Under the pieces are notes generated by a model, which did not search any database, was not told the DNA's origin, and was given only the letters and a program-made list of their open reading frames with translations. A stretch of DNA of 58,160 nucleotides from Microbacteriaceae bacterium 3FA27C10 (GTDB taxonomy: Bacteria > Actinomycetota > Actinomycetes > Actinomycetales > Microbacteriaceae): assembly GCA_005502775.1 (NCBI GenBank), contig SCNI01000023.1, positions 1 to 58,160 on the forward strand. Direction: 5' to 3'. Position 1 is the first letter of the stretch; each line of letters starts with the position of its first letter. Of this stretch, positions 50,410-58,160 are shown in pieces. The position numbers were made by a program, and so were the translations under genes.

Positions 50410-51753
50410 TCAGGCGCCCGCGAACGCATCGGCTGGCGCCGGCAGTGCGGCGCCGAGCCCGAGGTTCTCGCGGAGCGTGCCGTACTCGTAGTCGCGGCGG
50501 AAGCGGCCGCGGTCCTGCAGCTCGGCCACGACTCCGTCGACGAAGGCCTCGAGACCGCTCGGCTGCACGTCGATGTTGATGGTGAAGCCATCGGCGGCGT
50601 CTTGGTCGACCCAGTGCTCGATGTCGTCGGCCACCTGCTCGGGGGTGCCGATGAGCACGCGCTGCCCGCCGGACAGGTTGTTGAACAGCAGCTGCCGGAT
50701 CGTGAGCCCGCGGGCCTTCGCATCGGCGACGAGCTGGTGCCGGCGCACGGTCTGGTGCGAGCTGCTTGCCTCGCCGTCGAGCTGCTCGTAGGGCAGCTCG
50801 CCGTCGAGCGGGTACGGCGTGACGTCGAACTCCAGGTAGTCGGAGAGCTCCTGCACGAGCGGGCCGAGCTCGAGCAGGGCGTCGAGATCGGCCTTGCGCC
50901 GGAGGGCGGCCTCCTCGGTGTCGCCGAGGATGACGTAGAGCCCGGGCAGCACGAGCAGTTCGTCGCGCCGACGGCCGTTCGCCTCGGCGAGGCCCTTCAC
51001 CTCGTCGGAGAAGGCCCGGCTGAGGTCCAGCCGCCGCTGCGAGGTGAAGAGCGCGTCGGCCCAGCGGGCACCGAACTCCTTGCTCGCCCGCGAGGTGCCG
51101 GCCTGGAACAGCACCGGCCGTCGGCCCCGGTAGCCGCCGACCAGCGGGAGCACCCCGGCGCCACGGAAGTGCTCGCCCCGGATGTCGACCGGGCGCGTGA
51201 GTTCCTCGTCGATGTAGACGTCGGCGTCGGCGTCGCCGACCACCGCCTCGGGCGGCAGCGAGCGCCAGAAGGCGTCGACGATCGACACGAACTCGTCGGC
51301 GGCGCGGTACCGCGTCTCCGCGTCGAGCACCTCCTCCTTGCCGAGGGCCCGCAGGGTGTTGGGTTCCTGGCTGGTGATGATGTTCCAGGCCGCGCGGCCG
51401 TGGCTCACGTGGTCGAGCGAAGAGATCTGCCGGGCCAGCAGGAACGGGTTGCCGTGGATGGCGGGATTCGTCGATGCGAGGCCGATGTGGCTCGTCTCCC
51501 GGGCGAGCGCGGCGAGCAGCACGGTCGGGTCGAGGCCGCGCCAGGGACGGTCACGACCCGTCTTGTCGAGCCCTCCCAGGCGGTCGGCGATGAAGATCGC
51601 GTCGAAACGGCCGCGCTCGGCGAGCTTCGCGATCGAGGCGAAGTAGTCGATGCCGTCGATCCAGTCGCTCGTGGCCGGCACGGTCTTCCAGGCCGCGTCG
51701 TGCCGGCCCGTGGACTGCAGGTTGAGGGTGAGGCGGATCTGCTTGGTGGTCAT
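50410..51753 (-). CDS. FMN-dependent monooxygenase, NtaA/SnaA/DszA type
   Basis: A 447-aa luciferase-like monooxygenase of the nitrilotriacetate monooxygenase subfamily: GRFDAIFIADRLGG, TSHIGLASTNPAIHGNPFLLARQISSLDHVSHGRAAWNI (key parts TSHIGLAST and HGRAAWNIITS), FQAGTSRASKEFGARWADALF. These enzymes use reduced FMN supplied by a separate reductase and attack C-N or C-S bonds or ring carbons. No reductase gene lies in the window. It follows the ABC transporter genes by 47 bases and precedes the FAD hydroxylase by 69. Substrate unknown. Confidence 0.92.
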   Translation of the reverse strand: MTTKQIRLTLNLQSTGRHDAAWKTVPATSDWIDGIDYFASIAKLAERGRFDAIFIADRLGGLDKTGRDRPWRGLDPTVLLAALARETSHIGLASTNPAIHGNPFLLARQISSLDHVSHGRAAWNIITSQEPNTLRALGKEEVLDAETRYRAADEFVSIVDAFWRSLPPEAVVGDADADVYIDEELTRPVDIRGEHFRGAGVLPLVGGYRGRRPVLFQAGTSRASKEFGARWADALFTSQRRLDLSRAFSDEVKGLAEANGRRRDELLVLPGLYVILGDTEEAALRRKADLDALLELGPLVQELSDYLEFDVTPYPLDGELPYEQLDGEASSSHQTVRRHQLVADAKARGLTIRQLLFNNLSGGQRVLIGTPEQVADDIEHWVDQDAADGFTINIDVQPSGLEAFVDGVVAELQDRGRFRRDYEYGTLRENLGLGAALPAPADAFAGA

Positions 51754-51799
51754 GGTGGTTCTCTCTTCTCGAAGACGATGACGGGATGCGCGGCGCGGC

Positions 51800-52660
51800 T
51801 CAGCCGGCCGGGTGCAGCTCGTCGCGCAGCTCGTTCCGCCGCACCCGGTCGATGGAGCCGGCGGAGAGCGTCGGCGCCGAGCCGACGAGCAGTCGGGTGT
51901 AGGGATGTTCGGGCGCGTTGACGATCTGGGCCGTCGCGCCCGACTCGACCAGCTGCCCGCGGTAGAGCACGAGCGTGCGCTCGGTGACGCCCGCCACCGA
52001 GCCGAGGTCGTGCGAGATGAACAGCAGGGCGACCTGCGAGGAACGCAGCCGGGCCAGCAGTTCGAGGATCTTGACCCGGTTCGCCGAGTCCAGCGCGCTC
52101 ACCGGTTCGTCGAGGATGAGCAGCCGCGGTTTCGTGATCAGGGCGCGGGCGATCGCCACCCGCTGCCGCTGACCGCCCGAGAGCTCGGCGGGGAAGCGCC
52201 CGGCCAGCGCGGGGTCGAGCTGCACCTCCTCGAACTCGCGGCGCACGGCATCCCGGATCTCGGCGCGGCCGAGCACCCCCTGCAGCAACAGCGGCTCGGC
52301 GACCGAATGGCCGACGGTGAGATCCTGGTCGAGGCTGCGCTGCGGATCCTGGAACACGTACTGCACGAGGCCGGTGCGCCGGTGCGCCCGGAGCTCGCGG
52401 GCGGAGAGGCCGGTGACCTCGCGGCCGGCCACCCGCACCGACGATCCGGCGGCCGGGCGCACCAGCCCGAGCACGGAACGGGCGATCGTCGACTTGCCCG
52501 ACCCGGTCTCGCCGATCACCCCGACGGCCTCGCCCGGCGCGATCTCGAACGACACCTCGTCGATGACCCGCTTGCGCGACCGTCCGCGGCCGAAGTCGAC
52601 GTTCAGGCCGGCCACGGCGAGCGCGGGGGCGCGTTCGCCCGTCTCGGTGATCTCAGGCAT
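51800..52660 (-). CDS. ABC transporter ATPase (DppF/OppF type)
   Basis: A 286-aa ATP-binding subunit: Walker A GETGSGKST, Q loop YVFQDPQRSL, signature LSGGQRQRVAIARAL, Walker B LLILDEPVSALD, and switch His in LFISHDL. The C-terminus (EHPYTRLLVGSAP) has the Opp/Dpp-type tail. It overlaps the preceding ATPase gene by 8 bases. Together with the other ATPase, the two permeases and the binding protein it makes a complete peptide/opine/nickel-type importer. Confidence 0.95.
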   Translation of the reverse strand: MPEITETGERAPALAVAGLNVDFGRGRSRKRVIDEVSFEIAPGEAVGVIGETGSGKSTIARSVLGLVRPAAGSSVRVAGREVTGLSARELRAHRRTGLVQYVFQDPQRSLDQDLTVGHSVAEPLLLQGVLGRAEIRDAVRREFEEVQLDPALAGRFPAELSGGQRQRVAIARALITKPRLLILDEPVSALDSANRVKILELLARLRSSQVALLFISHDLGSVAGVTERTLVLYRGQLVESGATAQIVNAPEHPYTRLLVGSAPTLSAGSIDRVRRNELRDELHPAG

Positions 52661-53528
52661 AGTCCAGCTCCTCCTCGCGCAGCTCCGGCAGGGCCGCCGG
52701 GGAGTCGAGGTAGCGCTCGAGGCCGTACTGCTCGTGCTCGGCGATCAGCAGCCGGGAGTACTCGTGCTGCGGGGCGTACAGGATGTCGCGGGTCGCGCCC
52801 TGCTCCAGCACCGCTCCGTCTTTCATCACCAGCACCTCGTCGCAGAGCTGCGCCACCACGGCGAGGTCGTGCGAGACCACGATGAGCGCGAGGCCGGTGC
52901 GCGCGCGCAGGCTCGCGAGGAGATCGAGGATCTCGGCCTGCACCGTCACGTCGAGCGCGGTCGTGGCCTCGTCGGCGATGAGCACGTCGGGCTCGAGCGC
53001 GATGGCGGAGGCGATCAGCACGCGCTGGAGCATGCCGCCCGAGAGCTCGTGCGGGTACTGCCGGTAGACGGCCTCGGGGTCGCGCAGGTGCACCGCCTCG
53101 AAGAGCTCGAGGGTGCCGCGCCGGGCTTCGGCACGGCTCTGGCCCTTCTTCACCCGGAGCACCTCCTGCACCTGCTTGCCGACCCGGATGGAGGGGTTGA
53201 GGTAGGAGGCCGGGTCTTGGAAGACCGCCGAGATGGAGGTGCCGCGCAGTCCCGTCCACTGCTTGGGGGTGAGGGCGGCGGCGTTGTGCCCGAGCAGCTC
53301 GATCGTGCCGCCCGAGACCTCGATGTGCTGGGGCAGCAGTCCGAGCACGGCCCGGCAGGTGAGGCTCTTGCCGCTGCCCGACTCGCCGACGATGCCCACC
53401 ACTCCCCCGCGGCGCAGCGTGAAGCTCACGCCGTGCACGAGCTCGTTGTCGGCGAGGTCGTCGTGGATCGTCACCTCGTTCAGTTCGAGGACGACGTCGC
53501 CGAGGGGGCCGGTGCTCGTGGAGGTCAT
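52653..53528 (-). CDS. ABC transporter ATPase (DppD/OppD type)
   Basis: A 291-aa ATP-binding subunit: Walker [10 protein letters not shown], signature [16 protein letters not shown], Walker [13 protein letters not shown], and switch His in IVVSHDL. The signature LSGGM in place of LSGGQ is common in DppD-like subunits. It ends in [11 protein letters not shown]. Its ATG overlaps the stop of the permease gene (ATGA), so translation is coupled. Confidence 0.95.
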   Translation of the reverse strand: MTSTSTGPLGDVVLELNEVTIHDDLADNELVHGVSFTLRRGGVVGIVGESGSGKSLTCRAVLGLLPQHIEVSGGTIELLGHNAAALTPKQWTGLRGTSISAVFQDPASYLNPSIRVGKQVQEVLRVKKGQSRAEARRGTLELFEAVHLRDPEAVYRQYPHELSGGMLQRVLIASAIALEPDVLIADEATTALDVTVQAEILDLLASLRARTGLALIVVSHDLAVVAQLCDEVLVMKDGAVLEQGATRDILYAPQHEYSRLLIAEHEQYGLERYLDSPAALPELREEELDYA

Positions 53529-54430
53529 GCGTGCTCCTTGCTCGGGGTGAGGGAATAGCCGGAGGCGGCGAGCCGCCGGGCGCGGTTGGCCTTGGCCGCC
53601 TTCGCGCCGACCAGCGATCGGCCCGACTCGCCCGCCGCATCCCGGATCGCGTCAGCCAACAGGTTGAACGCGAGCACGGTGACGAGGATGAGCGCGGTCG
53701 GGAACAGGGGCGCGTACGGCTGCTGCGGCAGGTAGCCGAGGTCGGAGGCGAGGATGCCGCCCCAGGTCGGAGTGGGCGGCTGGACGCCGATGCCGAGGAA
53801 CTGGAGGCTCGAGATGACGACGAGACCCACGCCGAGGGTGGTCGCGAGCGAGATGGCGATGGGCGGGAGCACCTTCGACCAGACGTGCGTGCGCACGATC
53901 CAGCCGGTGGTGGCTCCGGCGAGCACCGCCGCCTCGACGTACTGCGAGCGGGCGACGGACAGGGTCGCGCTCCGGGCCACCCGGTAGAAGAGGGGCGAGA
54001 CCAGCAGCCCCACCGCGATCATCGCCTGCACCATGCCGTTGCCGAGGAGCGCGGTCATCGCGACGGCGAACACGAGGAACGGGAGGGCGATGAAGGTGTC
54101 GACCACCCGGAGCGAGATCCACTCGAAGACGGCGGTGGCGTAGACCGAGAGGATGCCCGGGATGGCGCCCACCACGAGCGCGATGCCGGCGACGAGCACG
54201 GTGCTCGCCACGCTGAGGGGCGCCCCGGCGAGGATGCGGCTGAGCACGTCGCGGCCGAGGTAGTCGGTGCCGAACCAGTGGGCCGCCGAGGGGGCCGCCA
54301 GGTTCTGCGCGGTGTTCTCGAGCGGGTCGTAGGGCGCCAGCAACGGGCCGAACACCGTGATGAACGCGATGAACGCGAGCATCACGAGCGCGATCCGGGC
54401 GCTGGGCAGCTTGAGGACGGTCTTGATCAC
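53525..54430 (-). CDS. ABC transporter permease (DppC/OppC type)
   Basis: A 301-aa permease with an N-terminal membrane helix, the OppC-type periplasmic segment HWFGTDYLGRDVLSRILAGA, and about five further helices. The cytoplasmic coupling loop is EAAVLAGATTGWIVRTHVW, the EAA motif that contacts the ATPases. The C-terminal 40 residues are a basic tail. It lies 4 bases after the other permease gene. Confidence 0.94.
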   Translation of the reverse strand: MIKTVLKLPSARIALVMLAFIAFITVFGPLLAPYDPLENTAQNLAAPSAAHWFGTDYLGRDVLSRILAGAPLSVASTVLVAGIALVVGAIPGILSVYATAVFEWISLRVVDTFIALPFLVFAVAMTALLGNGMVQAMIAVGLLVSPLFYRVARSATLSVARSQYVEAAVLAGATTGWIVRTHVWSKVLPPIAISLATTLGVGLVVISSLQFLGIGVQPPTPTWGGILASDLGYLPQQPYAPLFPTALILVTVLAFNLLADAIRDAAGESGRSLVGAKAAKANRARRLAASGYSLTPSKEHA

Positions 54431-54434
54431 GGGC

Positions 54435-55472
54435 TCAGACTCCTCTCGAGGCCGACGGGATCAGCCGGTTGTGGGCCACGTTCACGATCAGGTTGAACAC
54501 GACCACGAGCACGATCGAGATCACGAGCACCGCCTGCACGGAGGGCACGTCGCCGGTGACCGCCGACTGGGCGGCGAAGGTGCCGTAGCCGGAGAGGCCG
54601 AAGATGGACTCGATCAGCACGGCGCCGCCGAGGAGGGCGGGGAACTTCAGCCCCAGCACCGACAGCGCGGGGCCGACGCCGTTGCGGAGCACGTGGCCGA
54701 AGAAGATGCGCTGCGGTCCGAGCCCGCGCACCTGCGCCCCGGTGACGTAGTTCTCGCGGTAGGCCGAGACGAGGCCCGTGCGCAGCTGGCGCGCGACATC
54801 CGACACGGTGTCGAAGCTGAGGGCGACGGCCGGGAGGATGAGGTGGCTGAACCACGGCCAGAATCCCAGCTGGATCGGCACGAAGCCCACCGCCGGCAGC
54901 CAGCGCAGCCCGACCGCGAACACGGCGATGAGCGCGATGCCCACCACGAAGGGCGGGAGCACCGAGAACACGGTGGTGCCGGTCGTGATGGCCCGGTCGA
55001 TCCAGCGGGTGTGGAACTGCGCGGCCAGCACCCCGAACAGGAAGCCGAAGATCACGCCGATCACGAGCGCGAGGCCCGCCACCGAGAGGCTCACCACGGC
55101 GCGGTCGCCGAGAAGCGTCGCCACCGGCACCCCGTTGGCCCAGCTGTTGCCGAAGCTGCCGCGGAAGAGCTGGCCGAGCCAGTCGGCGTACTGAACGAAG
55201 AACGGCCGGTCGAGCCCGAACTGCTGGTTGAGGGCCGCCACCGCCTCGGGTGTCGCCGCGTCGCCGAGCTGCAGGGCGGCGGGGCTGCGGCCGCTGAGGG
55301 CGCCGAGCAGGAAGGTGAAGAAGGTGCCGAGGAAGAACACCGGCACGAAGATGCTGATCGGCCGGGCGATCGAGAGGAGCACACGCCGCACCCGGTGGCC
55401 GGCGCCGCCCCCCGTGCGGGGGATCGCACCGGTGGCGATCCCCCGCACGGACACGGCTGCGGATGCGGTCAT
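54435..55472 (-). CDS. ABC transporter permease (DppB/OppB type)
   Basis: A 345-aa permease of about six helices: TM1 at about residues 35-58, the long OppB extracellular region with LNQQFGLDRPFFVQYADWL (19 residues) and LFRGSFGNSW, and the EAA-like coupling loop RTGLVSAYRENYVTGAQVRG. It is 2 bases after the binding-protein gene and 4 before the second permease. Length is slightly above the usual 310-330 because of a 25-residue N-terminal extension. Confidence 0.94.
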   Translation of the reverse strand: MTASAAVSVRGIATGAIPRTGGGAGHRVRRVLLSIARPISIFVPVFFLGTFFTFLLGALSGRSPAALQLGDAATPEAVAALNQQFGLDRPFFVQYADWLGQLFRGSFGNSWANGVPVATLLGDRAVVSLSVAGLALVIGVIFGFLFGVLAAQFHTRWIDRAITTGTTVFSVLPPFVVGIALIAVFAVGLRWLPAVGFVPIQLGFWPWFSHLILPAVALSFDTVSDVARQLRTGLVSAYRENYVTGAQVRGLGPQRIFFGHVLRNGVGPALSVLGLKFPALLGGAVLIESIFGLSGYGTFAAQSAVTGDVPSVQAVLVISIVLVVVFNLIVNVAHNRLIPSASRGV

Positions 55473-55474
55473 CG

Positions 55475-57043
55475 TCAGTTGCCGCCGATGGTGACGCCGG
55501 TCCAGTCGATGAAGCCGTCGACCTTGGGCAGGTCGGAGATGTTCGTCGCCAGCGCCAGCGGCGTGGCGTAGGTGTAGAGCGACACCGTGCTGCCCGTCTG
55601 GTAGCCGAGCTTCGCGGCGGCCTGGAGGTTGGCCTCGTAGTCGGGCGAGTCGGTCGGCGTCGAGCGGGCCGTCGAGAGCGCGGCCGAGAACTCCGGCGAC
55701 ACGTTCGGCGAGCTCAGGTTCAGCACGCCGAGGCTGTCGTACTGGTCGGAGAGACCCTGCACCGCGGAGTCGCGGCCCACCCAGCCGTAGAGCGAGGCCG
55801 GGAAGGTCTTGCTGAAGTAGCCCTTACTCCAGGTGCTGATGTCGGAGACCTGGATGGTGGTCGTGATGCCGACGTCGGCGAGCTGGGACTGCAGCACCTC
55901 GGCCACCTTGTCGAAGCCGTTGACGTTGAGGGCCTGGAGCTCGAAGGAGATGTCGCCGGGCTTGATGCCCGCGTCGGCGAGGATCTGCTTCGCCTTCGCC
56001 GGGTCGTAGCTGAACTCACCGGTCAGCGACTGCACGAAGTCGGGGTGCCCCTGCGGGAACGGCTGGCCGTTGGCCTCGCCCTGACCGAAGGCCAGCTGCT
56101 GGATGAACTGATCCGGGTTCACCGCGTAGCGGATCGCCTGCACCACGGCCGGGTTGTCGAACGGCGCCTTGTTCTCGTTGAGGCTCAGGAAGTTCGAGCC
56201 CCAGAGCCGGTCGGTTCCGCTCAGCACCTTGAGGCCGGCCTGGTTGGCCGCGTCGATCTGCGCGGGCGAGAGCACGGCGAAGTTGGCGACGCCGGACTGC
56301 AGCGCCGGAATGACGGTGTCCGGGCTCACCCCGAAGTTGATACGGATCGTGTCGATGTGGATGTTGGCCGCGTTCCAGTAGCCGTCCCACTTCTTCAGGG
56401 TGATGTGGTCGTTCGGCACGAGCTCCTGCACGATGAAGGGTCCGGCGCCCACGGGGCCGCTCGCGTTGAACGCGGTGGCGTCCTTCTGCACGGCCGTGGG
56501 GCTGGGGAGCTCCCCCGTCTTCTCTGCGAGGAGGTAGGGGATCTGGTAGTCGGGCTGCTTGAGATCCAGACGCACCGTGAGGTCGTCGACCACCACGGCC
56601 TCCTTCACGTCGGCGTAGGAGGCCTTCAGGGCCGAGTTGGTCTGCGAGAAGATGCGGTCGATGTTGAACTTCACGGCCGCCGCGTTCACCGGGGTGCCGT
56701 CCTGGAAGGTCAGGCCGGGCTTCAGCGACACCGTGACGGAGTCGCCCGCGTCGTTGTACTTGTAGCCGCTCGCGAGACCCGGCACGATGTCGTGGTTCTC
56801 GTCGAGGGTGAACAGCGAGGCGTAGATCGGGGTGGTGAGGTAGGTGCCGGCGGTGCCGCCGATGACCAGCGGATCCCAGTTCACCGGCGAGCTGGTGTAG
56901 GCCCAGGTGATGGTTCCGCCCTCGGTCGAGCCGCTGGTACCGGCGGCGCTGCTGTCGGGGGCGCAGCCCGTGAGCGCCACGGCGGCGAGGGCGGCCGTGG
57001 CCAGAAGGGCCAGGCCTCGCGATGCGAGCGTGATGGTGTTCAT
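55475..57043 (-). CDS. ABC transporter substrate-binding lipoprotein (SBP family 5)
   Basis: A 522-aa extracellular solute-binding lipoprotein. Lipobox LTGC at about residues 23-26. Family 5 markers: TITWAYTSSPVNWDP, VSLKPGLTFQDGTPVNAAAV, VGAGPFIVQELVPND and AIRYAVNPDQFIQ. It resembles the KPN_01854-type binding proteins that I remember occurring with luciferase-like monooxygenases; this needs a profile search. It is the first gene of the seven-gene operon. The ATG at 57043 follows AGGAG 5 bases upstream; the longer frame is not supported. Confidence 0.92.
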   Translation of the reverse strand: MNTITLASRGLALLATAALAAVALTGCAPDSSAAGTSGSTEGGTITWAYTSSPVNWDPLVIGGTAGTYLTTPIYASLFTLDENHDIVPGLASGYKYNDAGDSVTVSLKPGLTFQDGTPVNAAAVKFNIDRIFSQTNSALKASYADVKEAVVVDDLTVRLDLKQPDYQIPYLLAEKTGELPSPTAVQKDATAFNASGPVGAGPFIVQELVPNDHITLKKWDGYWNAANIHIDTIRINFGVSPDTVIPALQSGVANFAVLSPAQIDAANQAGLKVLSGTDRLWGSNFLSLNENKAPFDNPAVVQAIRYAVNPDQFIQQLAFGQGEANGQPFPQGHPDFVQSLTGEFSYDPAKAKQILADAGIKPGDISFELQALNVNGFDKVAEVLQSQLADVGITTTIQVSDISTWSKGYFSKTFPASLYGWVGRDSAVQGLSDQYDSLGVLNLSSPNVSPEFSAALSTARSTPTDSPDYEANLQAAAKLGYQTGSTVSLYTYATPLALATNISDLPKVDGFIDWTGVTIGGN

Positions 57044-57237
57044 GGGACTCCTGAGATGAAGGGATGCGACCAGCCGGGTGGCCGGTGAAAGCGATGCTGA
57101 CACAAGGCCCCATCGCCCTGGATTTTGTTACGAAGCATGTCCCAGCTTTGCTACGTTTTGTTTCCCGAAAGCTCCAGAACAATGTCTGCGTCCCTATCGT
57201 CGGAGTCATCGCGCACCGACCCGAGGAGGCACCCACC
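57044..57237. promoter_or_regulatory. AT-rich divergent promoter region of the monooxygenase/ABC locus
   Basis: The 194-base gap is the least GC-rich stretch nearby. It has two TTTTGTT runs (57123-57129 and 57155-57161) and an imperfect inverted repeat GTTACGAAGC/GCTTTGCTAC (57127-57136 and 57145-57154, 7 of 10 pairs). A TATCGT box (57195-57200) may serve the rightward gene. I take it as the control region for both transcription units. Confidence 0.45.
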
Positions 57238-58160
57238 GTGACCGATTCCGCATCCGTGACACCCCGGCGGGGGCTGTCGCTCTTCCTGCAGACGCCGCCG
57301 GATGCGAGCCCGGGCCGGTCGTACGCGCAGGCCCTCGACGTGATCGAGCAGGCCGAGCGCATCGGCTACGAGGTGGCCTGGATCGCGGAGGCGCACTTCG
57401 CCCCGATCGGCCTCCCCTCCGCCCTGGCCTTCCTCGCGGCGGCGGCACAACGCACCCGGAGCATCCGTCTCGGCACGGCCGTCGTCCCCCTCGTCTTCGA
57501 CCACCCCTTGCGCCTGGCTGAGACCGCCGCCGTCACCGACTACCTGAGCGGCGGCCGGCTCGAGTTCGGGGTGGGCAAGAGCAACGGCCACGGCTTCTCG
57601 ACCTCGGCCTTCGCGGCGTTCCGGCTCTCGGAGGGCGACAAGGACACGCTCTACGCCGAGACCCTCGCCCAGCTGAAGCACGTCCTCGGGGGAACCATCG
57701 AGGGCGGCGAGAAGCCCTTGCACGTCTATCCGCCGCCGCAGGCCCTGCTTTCGCGGCTCTGGCAGGCCACGGCCACCCCGGCGAACGCGGAGGCCATCGG
57801 GCGCGCCGGAGACGGGCTGCTGCTGCACCGCCTGGCCTTCGAAGGCGAGACCGGCCCCGTGCAGTCGGCGCTCATCGACCGCTACCTCGACGCGTACACC
57901 GCCGACGCCGCGCCGCGTATCGGCGTCTCGCGATCGGTGCTGCCGGCGGCCTCCCGGGCCGAGGCCCTCGCTCTGATCGACGCCGACTTCGCCCGGAACC
58001 CGGTGCAGTACACCGGCTTCGGCGCGAGCTCGCCGCGCGAGTTCCTCGACCGCTCGAACGTCTACTACGGCACCGTCGAGGAGATCGCCGAGCGTCTCGG
58101 CGCAGACGAGGCGGTGGCCCGCTCCACCGACTACCTGTTCAGCATCCCGCTCCCCAACGG
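57238..58160 (+). CDS. Luciferase-like FMN monooxygenase, C-terminus cut by the window edge
   Basis: The frame is open from a GTG at 57238 (GAGGAGG 7-8 bases upstream) to the window end, 307 codons. It reads as a bacterial-luciferase-type TIM barrel: GLSLFLQTPP, AERIGYEVAWIAEAHF, RSIRLGTAVVPL, HPLRLAETAAVTDYLSGGRLEFGVGKSNGHG (key part SGGRLEFGVGKS), and NAEAIGRAGDGLLL. It looks like the KPN_01858-type monooxygenase group from memory. It is divergent from the ABC/monooxygenase operon by 194 bases and shares its control region. Probably near complete, since relatives are about 320-350 residues. Confidence 0.88.
   Translation, partial: MTDSASVTPRRGLSLFLQTPPDASPGRSYAQALDVIEQAERIGYEVAWIAEAHFAPIGLPSALAFLAAAAQRTRSIRLGTAVVPLVFDHPLRLAETAAVTDYLSGGRLEFGVGKSNGHGFSTSAFAAFRLSEGDKDTLYAETLAQLKHVLGGTIEGGEKPLHVYPPPQALLSRLWQATATPANAEAIGRAGDGLLLHRLAFEGETGPVQSALIDRYLDAYTADAAPRIGVSRSVLPAASRAEALALIDADFARNPVQYTGFGASSPREFLDRSNVYYGTVEEIAERLGADEAVARSTDYLFSIPLPN

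Overview
The window is a stretch of high-GC (roughly 70%) actinobacterial chromosome with short intergenic gaps. Gene content, the frequent word CGGATGC/GCATCCG, LAxTG cell-wall sorting signals and many apparent leaderless genes suggest the family Microbacteriaceae. This is an inference from general features, and no rRNA is present to confirm it. I count 51 protein genes, two of them cut by the window edges. I see no tRNA, rRNA, CRISPR array, insertion sequence or prophage, and no gene-free stretch over 300 bases.

Layout. 1-8.2 kb: a truncated K/A/P-rich protein, a small hypothetical, an XRE regulator, a coupled SRPBCC plus ATP-grasp/GNAT fusion pair, and a TM0106-type RecB-nuclease/helicase. 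8.3-12.6 kb: two TetR/MFS exporter pairs, one with a clear operator over a leaderless promoter. 12.8-19.3 kb: PhzF protein, lipoprotein, M18 aminopeptidase, a two-component system and undecaprenyl-diphosphate phosphatase, then DUF1992. 19.3-29.8 kb: acyltransferase-3/SGNH protein, NhaA, DUF2277, CYTH-CHAD protein, PabC-like lyase, a HxlR regulator divergent from a QorB-like quinone reductase, MOSC protein and acetolactate decarboxylase. 29.8-34.8 kb: an 85-residue sortase substrate, a TagF-like transferase, HtrA protease and an aminotransferase.

34.8-42.7 kb holds the most unusual locus. A tightly coupled operon encodes an F390-synthetase-like adenylate-forming enzyme, an extended SDR, a KAS III-type condensing enzyme and a cytochrome P450. 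It diverges from a GAP-family membrane protein, a family tied to lipid export in mycobacteria. This logic (condense, reduce, adenylate, oxidise, export) resembles olefin/beta-lactone (Ole) pathways but is not a standard ole cluster. I propose it makes and exports an undescribed lipid-like product. Downstream are an alcohol dehydrogenase and a nitrilase with their own promoter.

42.7-47 kb: a secreted GH14 beta-amylase and a wall-anchored M28 peptidase, then a DUF1684 protein. 47-58 kb: a MocR regulator, then a seven-gene operon (Dpp-type ABC importer, an NtaA-type flavin monooxygenase and an FAD aromatic-ring hydroxylase) divergent from another luciferase-like monooxygenase. It looks like an uptake-and-oxidise catabolic module of unknown substrate.

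Two genome-scale patterns stand out. At least 14 genes have a TANNNT -10 box exactly 6-7 bases before the start codon, which predicts leaderless mRNAs and settles several start codons. Convergent gene pairs are often separated by large palindromes, two of which are copies of one 57-base repeat family.
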